Notes: generated by a model from the letters alone, not told the origin. Counted from the first letter of the stretch, positions 20,808 to 32,323 are shown. The stretch is 64,000 bases of DNA from Zizania palustris (GCA_019279435.1 JAAALK010000288.1:56719624-56783623), one strand, 5' to 3'. Numbers and translations are program-made.

Positions 20808-22366
20808 TGAGGAGCCATGCTGAATAGCGTGGGCCTCATGGCTCCAAAAAGTGATGAGTCATTGTCAACGATAGTCAAAGAGGACAGAAAAAGAAGAGAT
20901 CTGCTGTTTCATGGGCCGCGTGTGACTCAGGTACACGGGCAGCGAGCGACTGTCGGGCAGAGGAGGCTGCGAAGTCGGGCTGACCCAATCCGGGTGCATG
21001 GGCCAGAAGCAGTAGAAGACCCACTGGGCTGTTGACCAGGGTTGACTCAGGTACACGGGCGGTGAGTGATTGCCGGGCTGAGAGAGCTGCGGAATCGGGC
21101 CGGCCCAATCCGGTACCTGGTGCAAAGTCGGTGGAGGCTTTGTCAGTTTCGACGCAAAACTGACGACCGTCGATCTTGTATCCGACTATCCAGAAGAGAA
21201 GCCGTAGTCGCTACGAAAGCTTAGCTTCCGGATAAGTCATCTGTAACTCTTGGCCCATAGTCAGTCAGTCGTGTCTGTAAAAATTCCTAAGGGCAAGTAG
21301 AGTCTTTTCCTTTATTCTTGCGTCTGTAAAAAAACCCTAAGGGGCTGGTGGAATATTCCTAGTGGTGGGCAGCCTATAAATAGGACACCAATCCCTAGGG
21401 TTGGACTACCCCCTTCCAGAATTCACTTTTTAATCTATTGGGTCATTTTGTCTCCTGCGCACTCTCTCTCTTATTCCTGTTTCTGTGCGCCGCCAGAGGC
21501 TTGTTCTTCTACTTGCATTCATTTTGTTCTTCATTAATGCAGTAAGATTTTGTTCCCTATTGAGTGCGAGGCGTGCGTTTGGTTATTGTGAATCTGAATC
21601 GCTGTGTACCGTGTGCATTTTTGTTCACTATTTGTTTCTGTTGCTTGTGTTCTTCACGCAAGTAGTACTAGTTCTTGCTGTTGCAAGTAGTACTACTACA
21701 CTGTAGCAACAATACTCTAGTGCCAGCTTTTTGCTTTTACTGCGTAGCTTTTGATCGAGTTGACAGGCCAAAGTCCCTTTTCTTGTGTGAAGTTCAACTC
21801 TGTGAAGCAGACTTCGAATCAGCAGACTTCAAATCTGCAAGCTTCGAATCTGCAGACTTCGAATCAGCAGACTTCGAATCTGCAAGCTTCGAATCTGCAG
21901 ACTTCGAATCAGCAGGCTTCGAATTAGCAGACTTTGAATCAGCAGACTTCGAATCTGCAAGCTTCGAATCTGCAGGCTTCGAATCAGCAGACTTCGAATC
22001 TGCAAGCTTCGAATCTGTAGACTTCGAATCAGCAGACTTTGAATCAGCAGACTTCGAATCTGCAAGCTTCGAATCTGCATACTTCGAATCTGCATACTTC
22101 GAATCTGCAGGCTTCGAATCTGCATACTTCAAATCTGCATACTTCGAATCTGCAACCTTCGAATCTGCAACCTCCGAATCTGCAACCTTCGAATCTACAA
22201 CCTCTGAATCAGCAGACTTCGAATCTGCAGACTTAGTCAATCTGTTCTCGCTTTGCTGTTTAGTTTTCTTTTTAAATGCGTTGGGTTTTGGGAGCAGGCC
22301 ATTGATTCGAAAGAATTTTTTAGGCGCCCATTCACCCCCCCTCTGGTCGCTACTTTCGGTCCTACA
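20808..22366 (+). mobile_element. solo LTR of copia-like element G (1559 bp)
   Basis: Starts TGAGGAGCCATGCTGAA and ends TTCGGTCCTACA. The same ends bound the 3' LTR at 41232-43365, where a purine tract precedes the start. Flanks are ctaac (20803-20807) and ataac (22367-22371), a 5-bp duplication with one mismatch; shifting the ends by one base gives an exact taact pair. TATA box at 21375-21382 in GCCTATAAATAGGA. Near the end is GGCGCCCATTCACCCCCCC. No internal domain follows, so recombination between two LTRs probably left one. Confidence 0.82.
21807..22232 (+). repeat. 15-bp minisatellite inside the G LTR, about 28 units
   Basis: The unit is close to ACTTCGAATCTGCAG, varying to GCTTCGAATCTGCAA and ACTTCGAATCAGCAG. 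Variants alternate in larger blocks, suggesting unequal exchange. Because 15 is a multiple of three and the unit has few stops, both strands stay open: plus reads repeats like SADFE, minus like SADSK. I treat those ORFs as by-products. The other G LTR (42290-43040) has only scattered, diverged relatives. Confidence 0.93.
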
Positions 22367-22371
22367 ATAAC

Positions 22372-22523
22372 TCAAGAAGTCTGAAAGTCTTTTTAGACTT
22401 AGAGGAAATAGCCGTTAGCTTCTTTCTTCTAACGGAAGTTACGGAATGCTTTAATTTCAGAGCAAAGTAACGGTTGAGAATGTGAAGCGACACAGACAAA
22501 CGGTAAAAAATCAGGATTTGGGC
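22372..22523. other. upstream region of the D additional ORF
   Basis: Non-coding DNA of D between the solo LTR and the TATA box of the additional ORF. It probably contains promoter elements for that ORF, but I recognise no specific site. Confidence 0.4.
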
Positions 22524-22531
22524 TATAAATA
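22524..22531 (+). promoter_or_regulatory. TATA box of the convergent additional ORF
   Basis: TATAAATA in GGGCTATAAATAGAGGGCCC lies 106 bases before the ATG at 22637, about 75 bases of leader if initiation is some 30 bases downstream. It is the consensus plant TATA and is outside any LTR, so the additional ORF seems to have its own promoter, opposite to that of pol. Confidence 0.65.
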
Positions 22532-22636
22532 GAGGGCCCAAACCCTTCTTGAGTACCTTTTCACTGCTTTCCTGCAAACAAACCATCACCTGAGCCCTAG
22601 CCTCCATTTTTCTTCTGAAGCAATCCGTGAGATCCA

Positions 22637-25600
22637 ATGGCGAAGACTAGTTTCAAGGGCCCTGGAGCAGCTTCAACCCTGGCCTGACAGCAGGCTGCGG
22701 CAGCAGCGGCGGCTGCAACCTTGGCGGCAGTGACTCCAAATCCTTCAGTGGCGGCAATGGCGCCGGTGGGAGGAAATCCCGAGAATGTCGGCCCCCAAGA
22801 CCTCTTTCCAGCCTCGACGAAGTACACAGACCAGTCTTATCAACTAGGGCCATCAACCTGCAGAAGGGAATCTCTTGCGGCTGCAGTAGAAGGCAAAATT
22901 AGTTCGGGGGTGATGATTCGCAAACCTAGGAAGGAAATCATTCCGTCACCAAGACCCGGAGAAGTGGTCGTCTTCGAAGCCTTCTTCGAAGCTGGTTTGG
23001 GTCTTCCAGTGGTAGACTTCTTGGCCGAGGTATTGGATTTGTTCCATGTCACTCTCCCCCAACTCTCTCCGAATGCAGTAGCACGTCTCGCCATCTTCGA
23101 ATGGGCGTTGCGAGCAGAGGGTTATGAGGGAAGGGCAGAGATCTTCACAGCACTGCACAGAGCTTCGTGCCAACCAAAGACCTTCGTAGGCCCCGGAGGT
23201 GAAAAAATGGTAGTATCCTTCGGAAGCATTAACTTCAGGCTTCGGGACGAGTATGCTCTCCGATTTCCCGCCAAGGCTATCAACGCCAGATGGTATACAG
23301 ACTGGATCCTGAAATGGTTTTACGCCGAAGTTGGGGCGAGCAACCGCCTAGCTGGACCTCTGCAAGACATCAACTTCCGAAAGGAAGCCCTTGTGCATCC
23401 AGATCCGGGTCAGCTCGAAGCTCGCCTTAGCTTGCTTCAAAAGATCAGTCATCGGTTAAGCATGCGAGACTTAGCCAAAGAATTCCTCGGGCTCCAAATC
23501 CCTCCTTTGATGGCTAACTGGCCAATCACCTTCGAAGAGGATTCGGAAGGTGGTCTTCGGAAAATTTCTTCAACTTCGAGTCCTGCAGGTAACTTCGAAA
23601 AAACATACTCTATGTATATTTATTCGAAGAGTTAACGAACTTAACTTATTTTTCAGCTTCTTCAGCCCTTATAACTTCGGAGCAAATCGTACGAGCTTCG
23701 GAGAAGATTTTGGGCGTCCCAACTCCGACCGAGAAAGAATGGAGAATCAAATTGGTTGGTAGTTGGGAGCGATCCAACCGAGTATGGGGGCTACTCGAAT
23801 TGGTTCCGCCCCCTTTGGTGGATTGGGTGCCTTCGGAGAAAGGGCCCAAGAAGAGGAAAGCCGAAACTGGGACTTCGAGCTCTGCCAAGACTCCGGTCAA
23901 GAAGGTGGCTCGAAAGCCAAAAAGACTCCGGCTGTTCAAGAGGATTTACCTTAGGACGGAGTTCCTGTGGATGAGAGTGGAGTCGAAGTCACTGTGGCTT
24001 CGATTTCGGATGAAGCAACAATGACTGTCCAGGAAAATGTTCCGACAGTCGAAGATTTGACGCTTGATTCGGACGAAGATCTCGCCTTCGATCTGCCAAG
24101 CAGCCCAATGCTTACCCGCCACCAAAATGTTGAAGGTAAACTTCGAATAATTTTTTATCCTCTTTTTTTAAATGCAAAATTATACAATGTATAATACCTT
24201 TGTTTTTACAGAGTCCACTTCTATGGAAGAGGTCCGTCCCGAAGATATAGTTCCTAGACCTTCGACAACTTCGGAGCCAATCCCAGGAGGCGCTCAGATG
24301 GGGCCTGGAAAAGGCAAAGGAAAGATGGATCCCCTCCCTGCTCCGAGCTCCGGATCAACTCCATCTGAGTCAACAAACGAGAGCCAATCTACCGAGGGGG
24401 GCCAGTCTCCGGGGACTCCGAAGACCACAGCTCAACACTCCGGGCCTTCGCCAAACGAAGATGACCAGCAAGCCTTGAGCATGCTCCCCCTTCTAGCTCC
24501 TTTCTTGGAGCGAAGAACTGGGCTTCAGACTCTGCTCGAGCCTTTGGATCGAGCTAGTCACGAAGTCAGAGAGACGGACTTGGTGGCTATCTTGAGTGAG
24601 GTGGAGAGTTTGGAGCTTAACGCTGCCATGGAACGCGCAGCCTACTAGGTACGAAGTATCTGCAAAACAACATCAAATTTATATACAAATAATTTCTTAC
24701 CTTGGTTTCTTCTTTTCGCAGCAAACAGTCTTGGCCCGAGCTGCGAACGTATAAAATGAACGTGAAATAGCTTGCCTTCGAGAGGAAAACGCAACTCTTC
24801 AACGAAATCTTACTATCTCCGAAGGTCGAGTGACCCATATGGACAATATGGTTTCAACGGAGCGCAGGGCCAGACAAGGCTTGGAGGCTGCAAACAAGGA
24901 GCTCGAAGCAGAAAAAATTGTGCTTCGAGCAGAAATTGAAAAGATGCGGACGGAGCACGCTACTGCGAGGGCCGAGCTTGTTAGACTCCGAGAAGAAGCT
25001 AGCCAGCTACTGAATCACAAGAATTCTTTAACTACGGAAGCGGCTAGGCTCTCTAGAGTAGTAGAAGAGCTAACTTCGGTGAAGGATGCGCTAATTGAAG
25101 ATAAGCTGAAGTCTGAGAAGGTAGCTGCGAAGGTCATGGACCAATTGCTAGGCGTCCTGGAATACTTCGGTACTACTGGGACGCTTCCTTCGGATGACAA
25201 CATCTCCCTACTACGCCGGTTGAAAAGGATTCAAGGAGTAGCGAAGCAAATGAAGACAGCAGGCATTCGTTACGGAGAAATCTCCGGACAAGTGGCTGCT
25301 GTTGGCCTACTTCGTTACTACGAAGATCTGGGTCTATCGATAGCTCCGAGCACAGGAGAGGGACCAATTACCTTTGATGACGATCAGCTTCTCACTCCTT
25401 CCGAAGGTGTGGCCGCTGCTTGGAAAGCCTTCCAAACTTCATGGAGAGCCGAAGGTCGCTCTGCGATCAAGGCCTGGATTGACGAAGGACAACGCCAGAA
25501 GCAGGCTCGGACCCAAGCTTCGAGCAGTCAGCCTCCTCCGAACCCACAGGTTTAGAAATATCTTAGGATCTTTGACTATGTAAAGCATTATGCTTATGTA

Positions 25601-26116
25601 CATTTATGAATGAAGATTTGTTTATCATGTTTTTAGGCTTTGCCTCATATTGAATATGTCGAAGTGTTAGATGTTAACGACGAACTTCGCTTATTATGGG
25701 CTACCTTCGATATCTTAAAACTTCACAAGTGTCCTCGATTTCTAATTCCTCGAGATAGTTTCGGAGCAATTACGTCCGAAATAAGTAAAGACATATTATC
25801 TTGTATTAAAGAGGAAGAAAAAGAAGTTAACTTGGAAACTTCGTCTTCTCAAGACATTATATGGTCCGAAGACGAAGATGAAGCTCAAAGTAAAAAGCCT
25901 GAAGAACTTGGAAGCTAGGAAAGGAGCCCCGAACGGCTTCGAACTTGTGCCGAGCTTCAACAAGAACAAAAAGACTTTAGAGCTTCGAAGGGAGGCAAAA
26001 GAGTTAAACGTAAAGTTGTTAGAACTCCCGGCACTGGAACTAGTCATTCCAACCCTAGCTCTAGAGATCGAAGAGGTCTTCGATTCCTTCTTGGTATAGA
26101 TACCAATTTTTCATGA
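22637..26116 (+). pseudogene. element D convergent additional ORF with gypsy-type domain, coiled coil and introns
   Basis: ATG at 22637 (MAKTSFKGPGAASTLA) hits TGA at 22685, then the frame stays open through an Ala-rich stretch to a domain like Pfam putative gypsy-type transposon: GEVVVFEAFFEAGLGLP, FHVTLPQLSPNAVARLAIF. Likely introns with GT-AG ends: 23589-23656, 24136-24211, 24649-24721, 25550-25636; coding phase is kept across each. Exon 4 (24722-25549) is a long coiled coil (EIEKMRTEHATARAELVRL). The last exon ends in RRGLRFLLGIDTNFS, TGA at 26114. A frameshift near 23920 and stops at 23952, 24646 (CAG), 24752 and 25916 inactivate it. Known in Tat elements; function unknown. Confidence 0.8.
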
Positions 26117-26404
26117 TGTAAACATATTTGTTCGATTAATAAATATCGATTTAAAATTGTCTCCCTGTTTATTAGCCCCTCTTTGGGCATAAGCAACTTC
26201 GAATTATATTCAAAGATGGTTAGGCACAAAGAAAACTTAGGAGTACAATTTTGGGGTTCGGAGCCCCTCAGTAATTTAAAGATCTTTTAAAATCTTATAA
26301 AATGTCTTCGACTATTTGTAGTCTGAAGAATGGTAACTTAGTACCTTCTGTTTTTTGAAAAGAAATCACTTGAGATAACTTTCCGGACACTTTAGTGTCT
26401 TAGA
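26117..26404. other. element D spacer between the convergent ORFs
   Basis: AT-rich DNA after the additional-ORF stop. It contains AATAAATATCG at 26139-26149, a possible poly(A) signal for the plus transcript. Nothing else is recognisable. Confidence 0.45.
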
Positions 26405-26710
26405 TAATTTGTCTCTTTGGACTTTCTTAACAGACATTCGAAGCTCATCACTCAAACTCTGTTTTGTTTTGGCCTCCTTCGGCTCTTTTTTTGCGAATTC
26501 TGTCAAACCAGTGGTTTGGAGTTCGCAATGGTCTCTTTGGACTCTTTTTACGGATACCTACAAGCCGGTGGCTTGGGCTCCTCATTATTTGGCCTCTTTG
26601 GACTCTTTTTACAGATGTCTTCCAGCCGGTGGCTTGGACTCCGCATTCTGTGGTTTTCGGGCTCTTTTACGGATGTCTTCAAGCCGGTGGCTTGGACTCC
26701 GGATTATGTC
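26405..26710. repeat. tandem repeat of about 60 bp, four to five units
   Basis: Units share CTCTTTGGACTCTTTTTAC and AAGCCGGTGGCTTGGACTC. The second landmark recurs at about 26502, 26562, 26623 and 26681. The array lies between the ends of pol and the additional ORF, the same place as the unrelated 116-bp array of C. Confidence 0.8.
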
Positions 26711-26875
26711 AGCCCACCACCTCAGAAAATATGATTCAAATTAGTGACACTTCCCTCTCGTCAACTCCGCGGTTCCAGTGCGTCCACTCGGAAGTTGGAA
26801 GTTTATGAGGGGTAGGCACTATCTGAACCATATGCTTTATTGATTCGAAAAGTGATTACACATGATTACACATGA

Positions 26876-27900
26876 TTACAAGGAGCACTTATGCGAAGTA
26901 TCGCTTAGGTGCTCCGCATGCCACGTATGTTCTAACTCTTCACCTTCCAAATTAGCTAATTTAAAAGAGCCAGGACGTCCTGAACGAACAATTAAGTATG
27001 GACCTTCCCATTTATTTCCTAATTTTCCTGGCGCTATGATGCTTCGTAAAACGAGATGACCCGGTCTAAGTTCATTGATCTTAACCTTCGGGTCAAACCA
27101 AGCCTTCGTCTGCTGATGATACTTCGATATTTTTGCTACAGCTCGAAGTCTTGTCTCCTCTGTTAAATCCAGCGAAGCTTGTCTTTCTCCTTCAAACTCC
27201 GGTTCGGTGCTGCGAATTGATCCTCCTTTGAGCTCTGTTGGAGTCATAGCTTCATCTCCGAATAGCAATCTGAATGGAGTGAAACCTGTGGACCTTGTTT
27301 GCGTAGTCCGAATGGACCATAAAATCTTCGGAAGTTCTTCGGTTCACAGTCCTTTTGCTAATCCTACTATCCTTCGATTTAGCCCTGACAAAATATTTCC
27401 ATTGGCTCTTTCTACAGCTCCATTAGACTGAGGATGCCTCACTGTAGCAAAACATAACTGGATGCCTAGATCTTCGCAGAACTTTCTGAAAGGTTCTGCA
27501 TCGAACTGTGTTCCATTATCAACTGTAAGTTGTCTAGGCACTCCGAACCGGAAAATGATACTTTTCCAAAAGAATTTCTATACATTGTTCGAAGTGATAG
27601 CTGTTAAGGGCTCTGCTTCTACCCACTTAGAAAAATATTCAATAGCTACCACTGCGAACTTTAGATTTCCCTTAGCTACTGGAAAGGGACCAATCAAATC
27701 CATACCCCATCTGGCCATGGGCCATACCGGAGCAATAACTTGAAGAGCTGTTGGTGGGCGATGACTCCGTCGACCCATCCACTGACATCCTTGGCATGTG
27801 TGGACTAAATTCTCCGCATCTGCTACTATCGTAGGCCAATAAAGCCCCTGACGAAGTGTTTTTCCTGCCAAAGCTCGAGGGGCCAGATGGCTATCGCAAA
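26876..27900 (-). pseudogene. element D integrase
   Basis: Minus strand: SHLAPRALAGKTLRQGLYW and HTCQGCQWMGRRSH (zinc module, 27895-27765), WGMDLIGPFPVAKG with the first Asp near 27690, LTVDNGTQFDAEPF with the second near 27520, NGAVERANGNILSGLN with Glu near 27410. The C-terminal domain ends KLANLEGEELEHTWHAEHL, then shifts frame before the expected end. Frameshifts lie near 27900 and 27575 and a stop near 27342. All catalytic residues are readable, so decay is light. A short GATTACACAT repeat (26853-26880) follows the end. Confidence 0.87.
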
Positions 27901-29217
27901 GCCCTTCATGAATATCTCGATGGATATCTTGGCCTTCGGTTTGGGATATACATCGGAGTAAAGGGGAACATACTCCGGCCTTATATAAATACCGTTGATT
28001 ATTTGATAATTCCTAGCCCTGAGTTTCAATCTTGAAAATTGTGGCTCTTCAAACGAATTTGCTCCTCCTTGCAAAAGTTCCATGATCGAATTTCTCCAAT
28101 CTGTACTTGGAATGCAAAGAATCTCTGCGGAGGGAATTTGTGGCACCGAAGGTGTGCTGAGCTCCTCATAAAAAGCTTCTTCTGGTATATCCATAGCTCC
28201 GGCTGCAGCTTTTTCTAAGATGTCCGCTTGTACATTTTCTGTTCTTGGTATACTCCGAATTGAAATACCCTTGAATTGTGCTTCGATCTTACGGATTTCT
28301 TCTAAGTACTTTGCAAGTTGTGGATGCCGAACTTGAAAGCTTTTATCTACGTGCCCTGCTACTATTTGAGAATCTGTCTTTATAACAACTCTTGTATCCC
28401 CTAGAGCACGTGCTTTTCGGAGTCCCAGTAAAATCCCTTCATACTCCGCTATATTATTGGTAGACTTAAAGTTGAGTCTTGTGGAGTACATTGCTCTTTG
28501 CCCTGAAGGTGAAATTAAAACTGCTCCAATCCCTGCTCCGGATGCTTGAAAAGCCCCATCAGAATAAACAGTCCAAATTCCTTCACTTGGCTTCTCCGGA
28601 ACCCACGTTGCAGGGGGAGTCCATTCTGCTACAAAATCTGCTAAGACTTGCGATTTGATTGCTGTCCTTGCCAGAAAGGATATGCCGAAGGGTGCTAGTT
28701 CTACTGCCCACTTTCCAATTCTTCCAGTGGAATCTTTACTTTGGAGCATATCTCCCAAAGGATATGAAGTTGGTACAATTACATTATGAGCTAAAAAATA
28801 ATGTCTCAACTTCCTCGAAGCCATTATCAGAGCATAAGTGAACTTTTCGAGCTCGGAATACCTTGTCTTCGCTCCTGGTTATGCTTTGGACACAAAATAA
28901 ACTGGATTTTGTACCAACTTCCCATTGAAATCTATTTCTCTGACAAGGACTGCGCTGACAGCAGAGCCTGTAGCTGCAAGGTAAAGGAGTAGGGTTTCGT
29001 CCACAGTAGGCACCGTGAGTGTAGCAAGATTACTGAGATACTCTTTAGTATCTTCGAAGCTTTTTTGACACTCCGGTGTCCATGCAAAATCTTCGGACCC
29101 TTTCAATGCTTTAAAGATGGGCAAACTTCTCTCCGCAGACCTTGCCAAAAACCTGCTAAGTGCTGCCAGACGACCAGTCAGCTTTTGCACTTGCTTTAAA
29201 TTTTCTGGGGGAGCCAT
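27826..29217 (-). CDS. element D RNase H pair, best preserved coding region
   Basis: ORF 29217-28879 holds RT connection (NLKQVQKLTGRLAALSRFL) and the start of the RT-linked RNase H (LYLAATGSAVSAVLV), which lacks the usual catalytic Asp. A TAA near 28876 interrupts it. ORF 28824-27826 (332 aa) contains the second, archaeal-type RNase H with all four acidic residues: D89 in VYSDGAFQ, E127 in NIAEYEGIL, D151 in VIKTDSQIV and D201 in ENVQADIL. It runs on to the integrase zinc region before a frameshift. The double RNase H marks the Tat clade; only the second looks active. Confidence 0.88.
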
Positions 29218-30022
29218 CTTCTGAAGCGCATTATTTGAGTAGGCCTAGCTTCAATCCCTCTGCTTGAAACTAAATACCCTAACAACTTCCCAGCCTTAGC
29301 TCCGAAGATACATTTCTCGGGGTTAGACGAATCCCACATGCCCGAAGGCTATTAAATGTTTCTACTAAGTCTAGGCTATGTTGGTGCTTTAAAGCACTCT
29401 TTATTACAATATCACCATATAGCCTCCACATTGCGACCTAATTGATGACCTAGAGCCTTAGCAACTAATCTCGAAAAAGTAGCCCGGCATTTCTTAAGCC
29501 AAAGGCATTCTTACATAACAGAAGACTCCCGAAGGAGTTACGAAGCTTGTCTTGATCTCATCTTCGCGTTTCAACCATATTTGATGGTAGCCGGAATACG
29601 CGTCAAGGAAGCTTAATAACTCCGAACCAGCAGTGGAGTCGACCAACTGATCAATTCGGGGCATGGGGTAGGGGTCACGAGGCATGCTTTATTCAAGGAT
29701 GTGAAATCAATGCACATGCACCACTTCCCGGAGGATTTCTTCTTGACAAAAACTGGGTTGGCTAACCATTCTGTATGAGCCACTTCTCTGATAATCCCAG
29801 CCTTCAACAATTTTTTCAACTTTGTCTTTTGCAAGAACAGCTCTTTCTGCAGACATTTTTTGGAGTCCTTGCCCGAACAGGCCAAGCTTTCGTGTTTACA
29901 AGTAAACTATGTTCAATAATATCCCAATTTACTCCGGTGATGTCTTCGTCTGACCAAGCAAAGATATCTAAATTCTCCTCCACTACTTTTTCCAGGGAGT
30001 GGCAACTTCTGGAGGTAAATCT
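29218..30022 (-). pseudogene. element D reverse transcriptase, riddled with single-base losses
   Basis: Recognisable pieces: KLLKAGIIREVAHTEWLAN, FVKKKSSGKWCMCIDFTSL, LLSFLDAYSGYHQIWLK (catalytic Asp) and GVFCYVRMP. The YMDD region (about 29400-29440) is present at DNA level but frame-shifted by single-base gaps relative to F. At least six one-base deletions against the F copies occur in 29220-29720. They favour homopolymers and resemble sequencing errors near a contig end. Confidence 0.8.
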
Positions 30023-30848
30023 TTACCAATTGAAATTCATATCTTTACCATCTTTAATAATAATCTTCGTTGCGATCTCTCCTTCAGGACTTGGTCTTGG
30101 GAGATTTCTTCGAGGATTCGGAAGGAGCAGAAAATTTTCTTGATTATCTTGCACGTTATTCACTTGTCTTGGATCAAGAGGGGGGCCGTGACCATATTCC
30201 GCTCTTCGGGCGGTAGGTTGATCCCCGAAGATAGTGAGCACTCCCGCTTGCGTGGGCATCTTCATGCACAAGTAATTGTGATGTGCCACAGCTCCGAACT
30301 GATTTAACATGCCTCTTCCGAAGATGACGTTGTAGGCATATAGAGCATCTACAACGTCGAAGATTACCTTCCTCTGTCCTGGCTAACAATCCTTCTCCGA
30401 AGGTAACTTCCAGGCCAATTTGGCCGAGTGCATCAAGCGGAGGTCCTGCGAAGCCTTGCAAAGGACGAGCCGCTGGAAGAAGGTGCTTTTCTGGAGATGC
30501 ACAATTGATCGAAGGCTTGAACAAAAATGATGTCCGCTGAACTCCCTCCGTCAATTAACACTCTTTGAACCTCAGTTCCTGCAATGTCAGTAGTAATGAC
30601 AATGGGTCTGCATGTGGAAATTTAATGCCAGCTGCATCCTCTGCAGAAAAAGATATTGGCACATGGGACCATTCAGGCATAGCAGCTGCAGATGACGAAG
30701 TTCCAATGTGCCCCACTTCTCTGACATACTCTCTTCTCTGCCTTTTTGACATGCTTCCGAGAGTACCTCCTCCGGAGATGAGGAGGACTACTCTTTTCCT
30801 CGGTCTTGCCCTTCTTCTTGCTTTGGAGGTGGCATAATATTGACCCAC
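30023..30848 (-). pseudogene. element D aspartic protease
   Basis: The minus strand gives GGGTLGSMSKRQRREYVRE, HIGTSSSAAAMPEWSHVPI, then frame-shifted protease around 30560-30500 with the SADIIFV segment, ARPLQGFAGPPLDALGQIG in ORF 30554-30174 and MLNQFGAVAHHNYLCMKM in ORF 30310-30023. This is the Tat protease region as in C and F. Frameshifts near 30575 and 30365 separate the pieces. It is the intact-order reference that shows the F protease in the E/F chimera lacks its normal gag upstream. Confidence 0.82.
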
Positions 30849-32262
30849 CGAGGGCGTCTTGCGGCTTCGAAGTTTTCTATCCGCGCCACAGCCTGGACAG
30901 GCTCCGGGCGCACTTCAGCTGGAACTCGGTCAGTAGTACCTCGACCCGAAGTTCTTTCCAGATACTCTCCTCTCAAAGCAAGTATAGCCTTGCAAGTATC
31001 AGTTGCATGGCTTCGGTTTTCACCATGAATACAACAGAAAATGGTCTGGCCTTTGCCAACCGGTTTCCCTGGCGGCCTCCAGCCGCTGGTCTTGGTTCCT
31101 GATGGTTGCGGAGCTCTTTGGGAAAACTTTTTCGGGGGTGCATGTTCAGAACTTCCGAACGAGGATGCTTTTTGCCCCCTTCTCCTATCATGTTGAACTT
31201 CGAAGACAGGTTCCCGCGGCTGTGCCGAAGTTCACTTCCAACTTTACTTCCTGTAATATGGACGGAGAAGCTGCAGTTCTCCGAAGCCAGCCCTCTTCTG
31301 ACCTTGCATATTCTTCAAAATAGGACATCAGCTGAGAAATAGAAGATATACTTTTCCGGTGGAGTTTATCAAGGAGGCCTAGATGAATGACTCCTTCCCG
31401 AGCTGCGTCAACTACTGAAGACGTAGTTAACCCTCGGATCTGCGACTTCGTATGAGCGAAGCGCTTGAAGTATTGTCTTAATGTTTCTCCGGGAGCTGCT
31501 TCACCTGGAAAAGACTTCCCGTCGACATTGGAGGCACGAAGGTGCCTTGGAAATTGCTTATGAACTTCTTCTTCAGCTGCCCCCATGAATTAATTGATCC
31601 TGGCTTCAAGGACCAGAACCACCGCAATGCCACTCCTTGAAGAGATAAGGGAAAGCATTTTGCATGGTGTCCCACACTCCTCCACTAGCTTCAATTGCTA
31701 GAGCATAAGAACGGACAAATTCTCCAGGATCCTCATGTCCAGCATACTTGCAAAGCTTCGAAGTCTTAAACTTAGGATTGAAGCGAACTTTTTGCAGTTC
31801 AGGATGTAACGGAGATTCGGTATCAAAGGAGGCGTTCTCTGGGCTTCAGGATAGATAGGTTTGTCGTCTTCAGGCACTTCCGGAATAACTGGGATGGCTT
31901 GAGAGCGAAGCCTATTTGCAGCTTCTTGTCGCCATCTCGCTACTTCAGCTTGGAGACTGGCCATTTGAGCGGCCATATCACCAAGATTGTCTTCATCTCC
32001 TTCGGAAGGATCTTCCGGGTCTTGAGAACTGTAAGGATCAGTTCGGAGTGGAACTTGAGGTGGAAGGGGAACTCCGGGTGGTCGAAGTATAGATGGAGTT
32101 GGCGGAGGAACTCGTATGCTCGAGGAATTGGAACCCCTTCTAGAGTTTGAGGTGGAGGAAACGTCGAAGGTCCTCGACCTCAACAGTGTCGGGAGATGCC
32201 CCTCCGGAGGTCCGAGGGGACCTCCGAACAGGGTTGCGAGTTGCGCTCCGCTTAGGAGGCAT
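30788..32262 (-). pseudogene. gag: element D gag
   Basis: ATG at 32262 (MPPKRSATRNPVRRSPRT), chosen because B and C start alike. Pieces in three frames follow: MASLQAEVARWRQEAANRL, KCFPLSLQGVALRWFWSLK, STGSLFQVKQ, LRQYFKRFAHTKSQIRGL and SYFEEYARSEEGWL. RWFWSLK and LFQVKQ retain the Trp and Gln codons that are stops in C. The Cys/His knuckle is around 31030-30990. Breaks are one-base losses, e.g. near 32150, 31810 and 31590. Product role as for C gag. Confidence 0.83.
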
Positions 32263-32303
32263 GATGTAGAAGTTGGTAGAGAACGAAGTTTCTTGGACTA
32301 GGT

Positions 32304-32321
32304 TCCCCATGGACGGCGCCA
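32304..32321 (-). other. primer-binding site of element D
   Basis: Minus strand TGGCGCCGTCCATGGGGA, two bases inside the LTR end at 32324. Same position and nearly same sequence as in C. Confidence 0.82.
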
Positions 32322-32323
32322 AC

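Noticed and set aside
21807..22232. CRISPR-like array
   Set aside because: Units are contiguous 15-mers with no unique spacers, and the context is a plant LTR.
20808..22366. Non-autonomous element of a new class (ends GAGG...ACAA with exact taact duplication)
   Set aside because: The same ends occur as a 3' LTR beside a polypurine tract at 41221-43365, so a solo LTR with TG...CA ends is simpler.
21794..22375. Two overlapping ORFs of 231 and 193 aa on opposite strands
   Set aside because: They are by-products of a 15-bp repeat (a multiple of three without stops). Their content is only repeat translation and they are not conserved in the other G LTR.
22946..23165. DNA transposon transposase
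   Set aside because: The Pfam family is named putative gypsy-type transposon, but no DDE catalytic triad is visible and the ORF lies within a Tat element between its LTRs.
22524..26116. Host gene captured by element D
   Set aside because: Introns and a separate promoter suggested it, but the homologous tail in C at the same relative place indicates a normal part of this Tat family.
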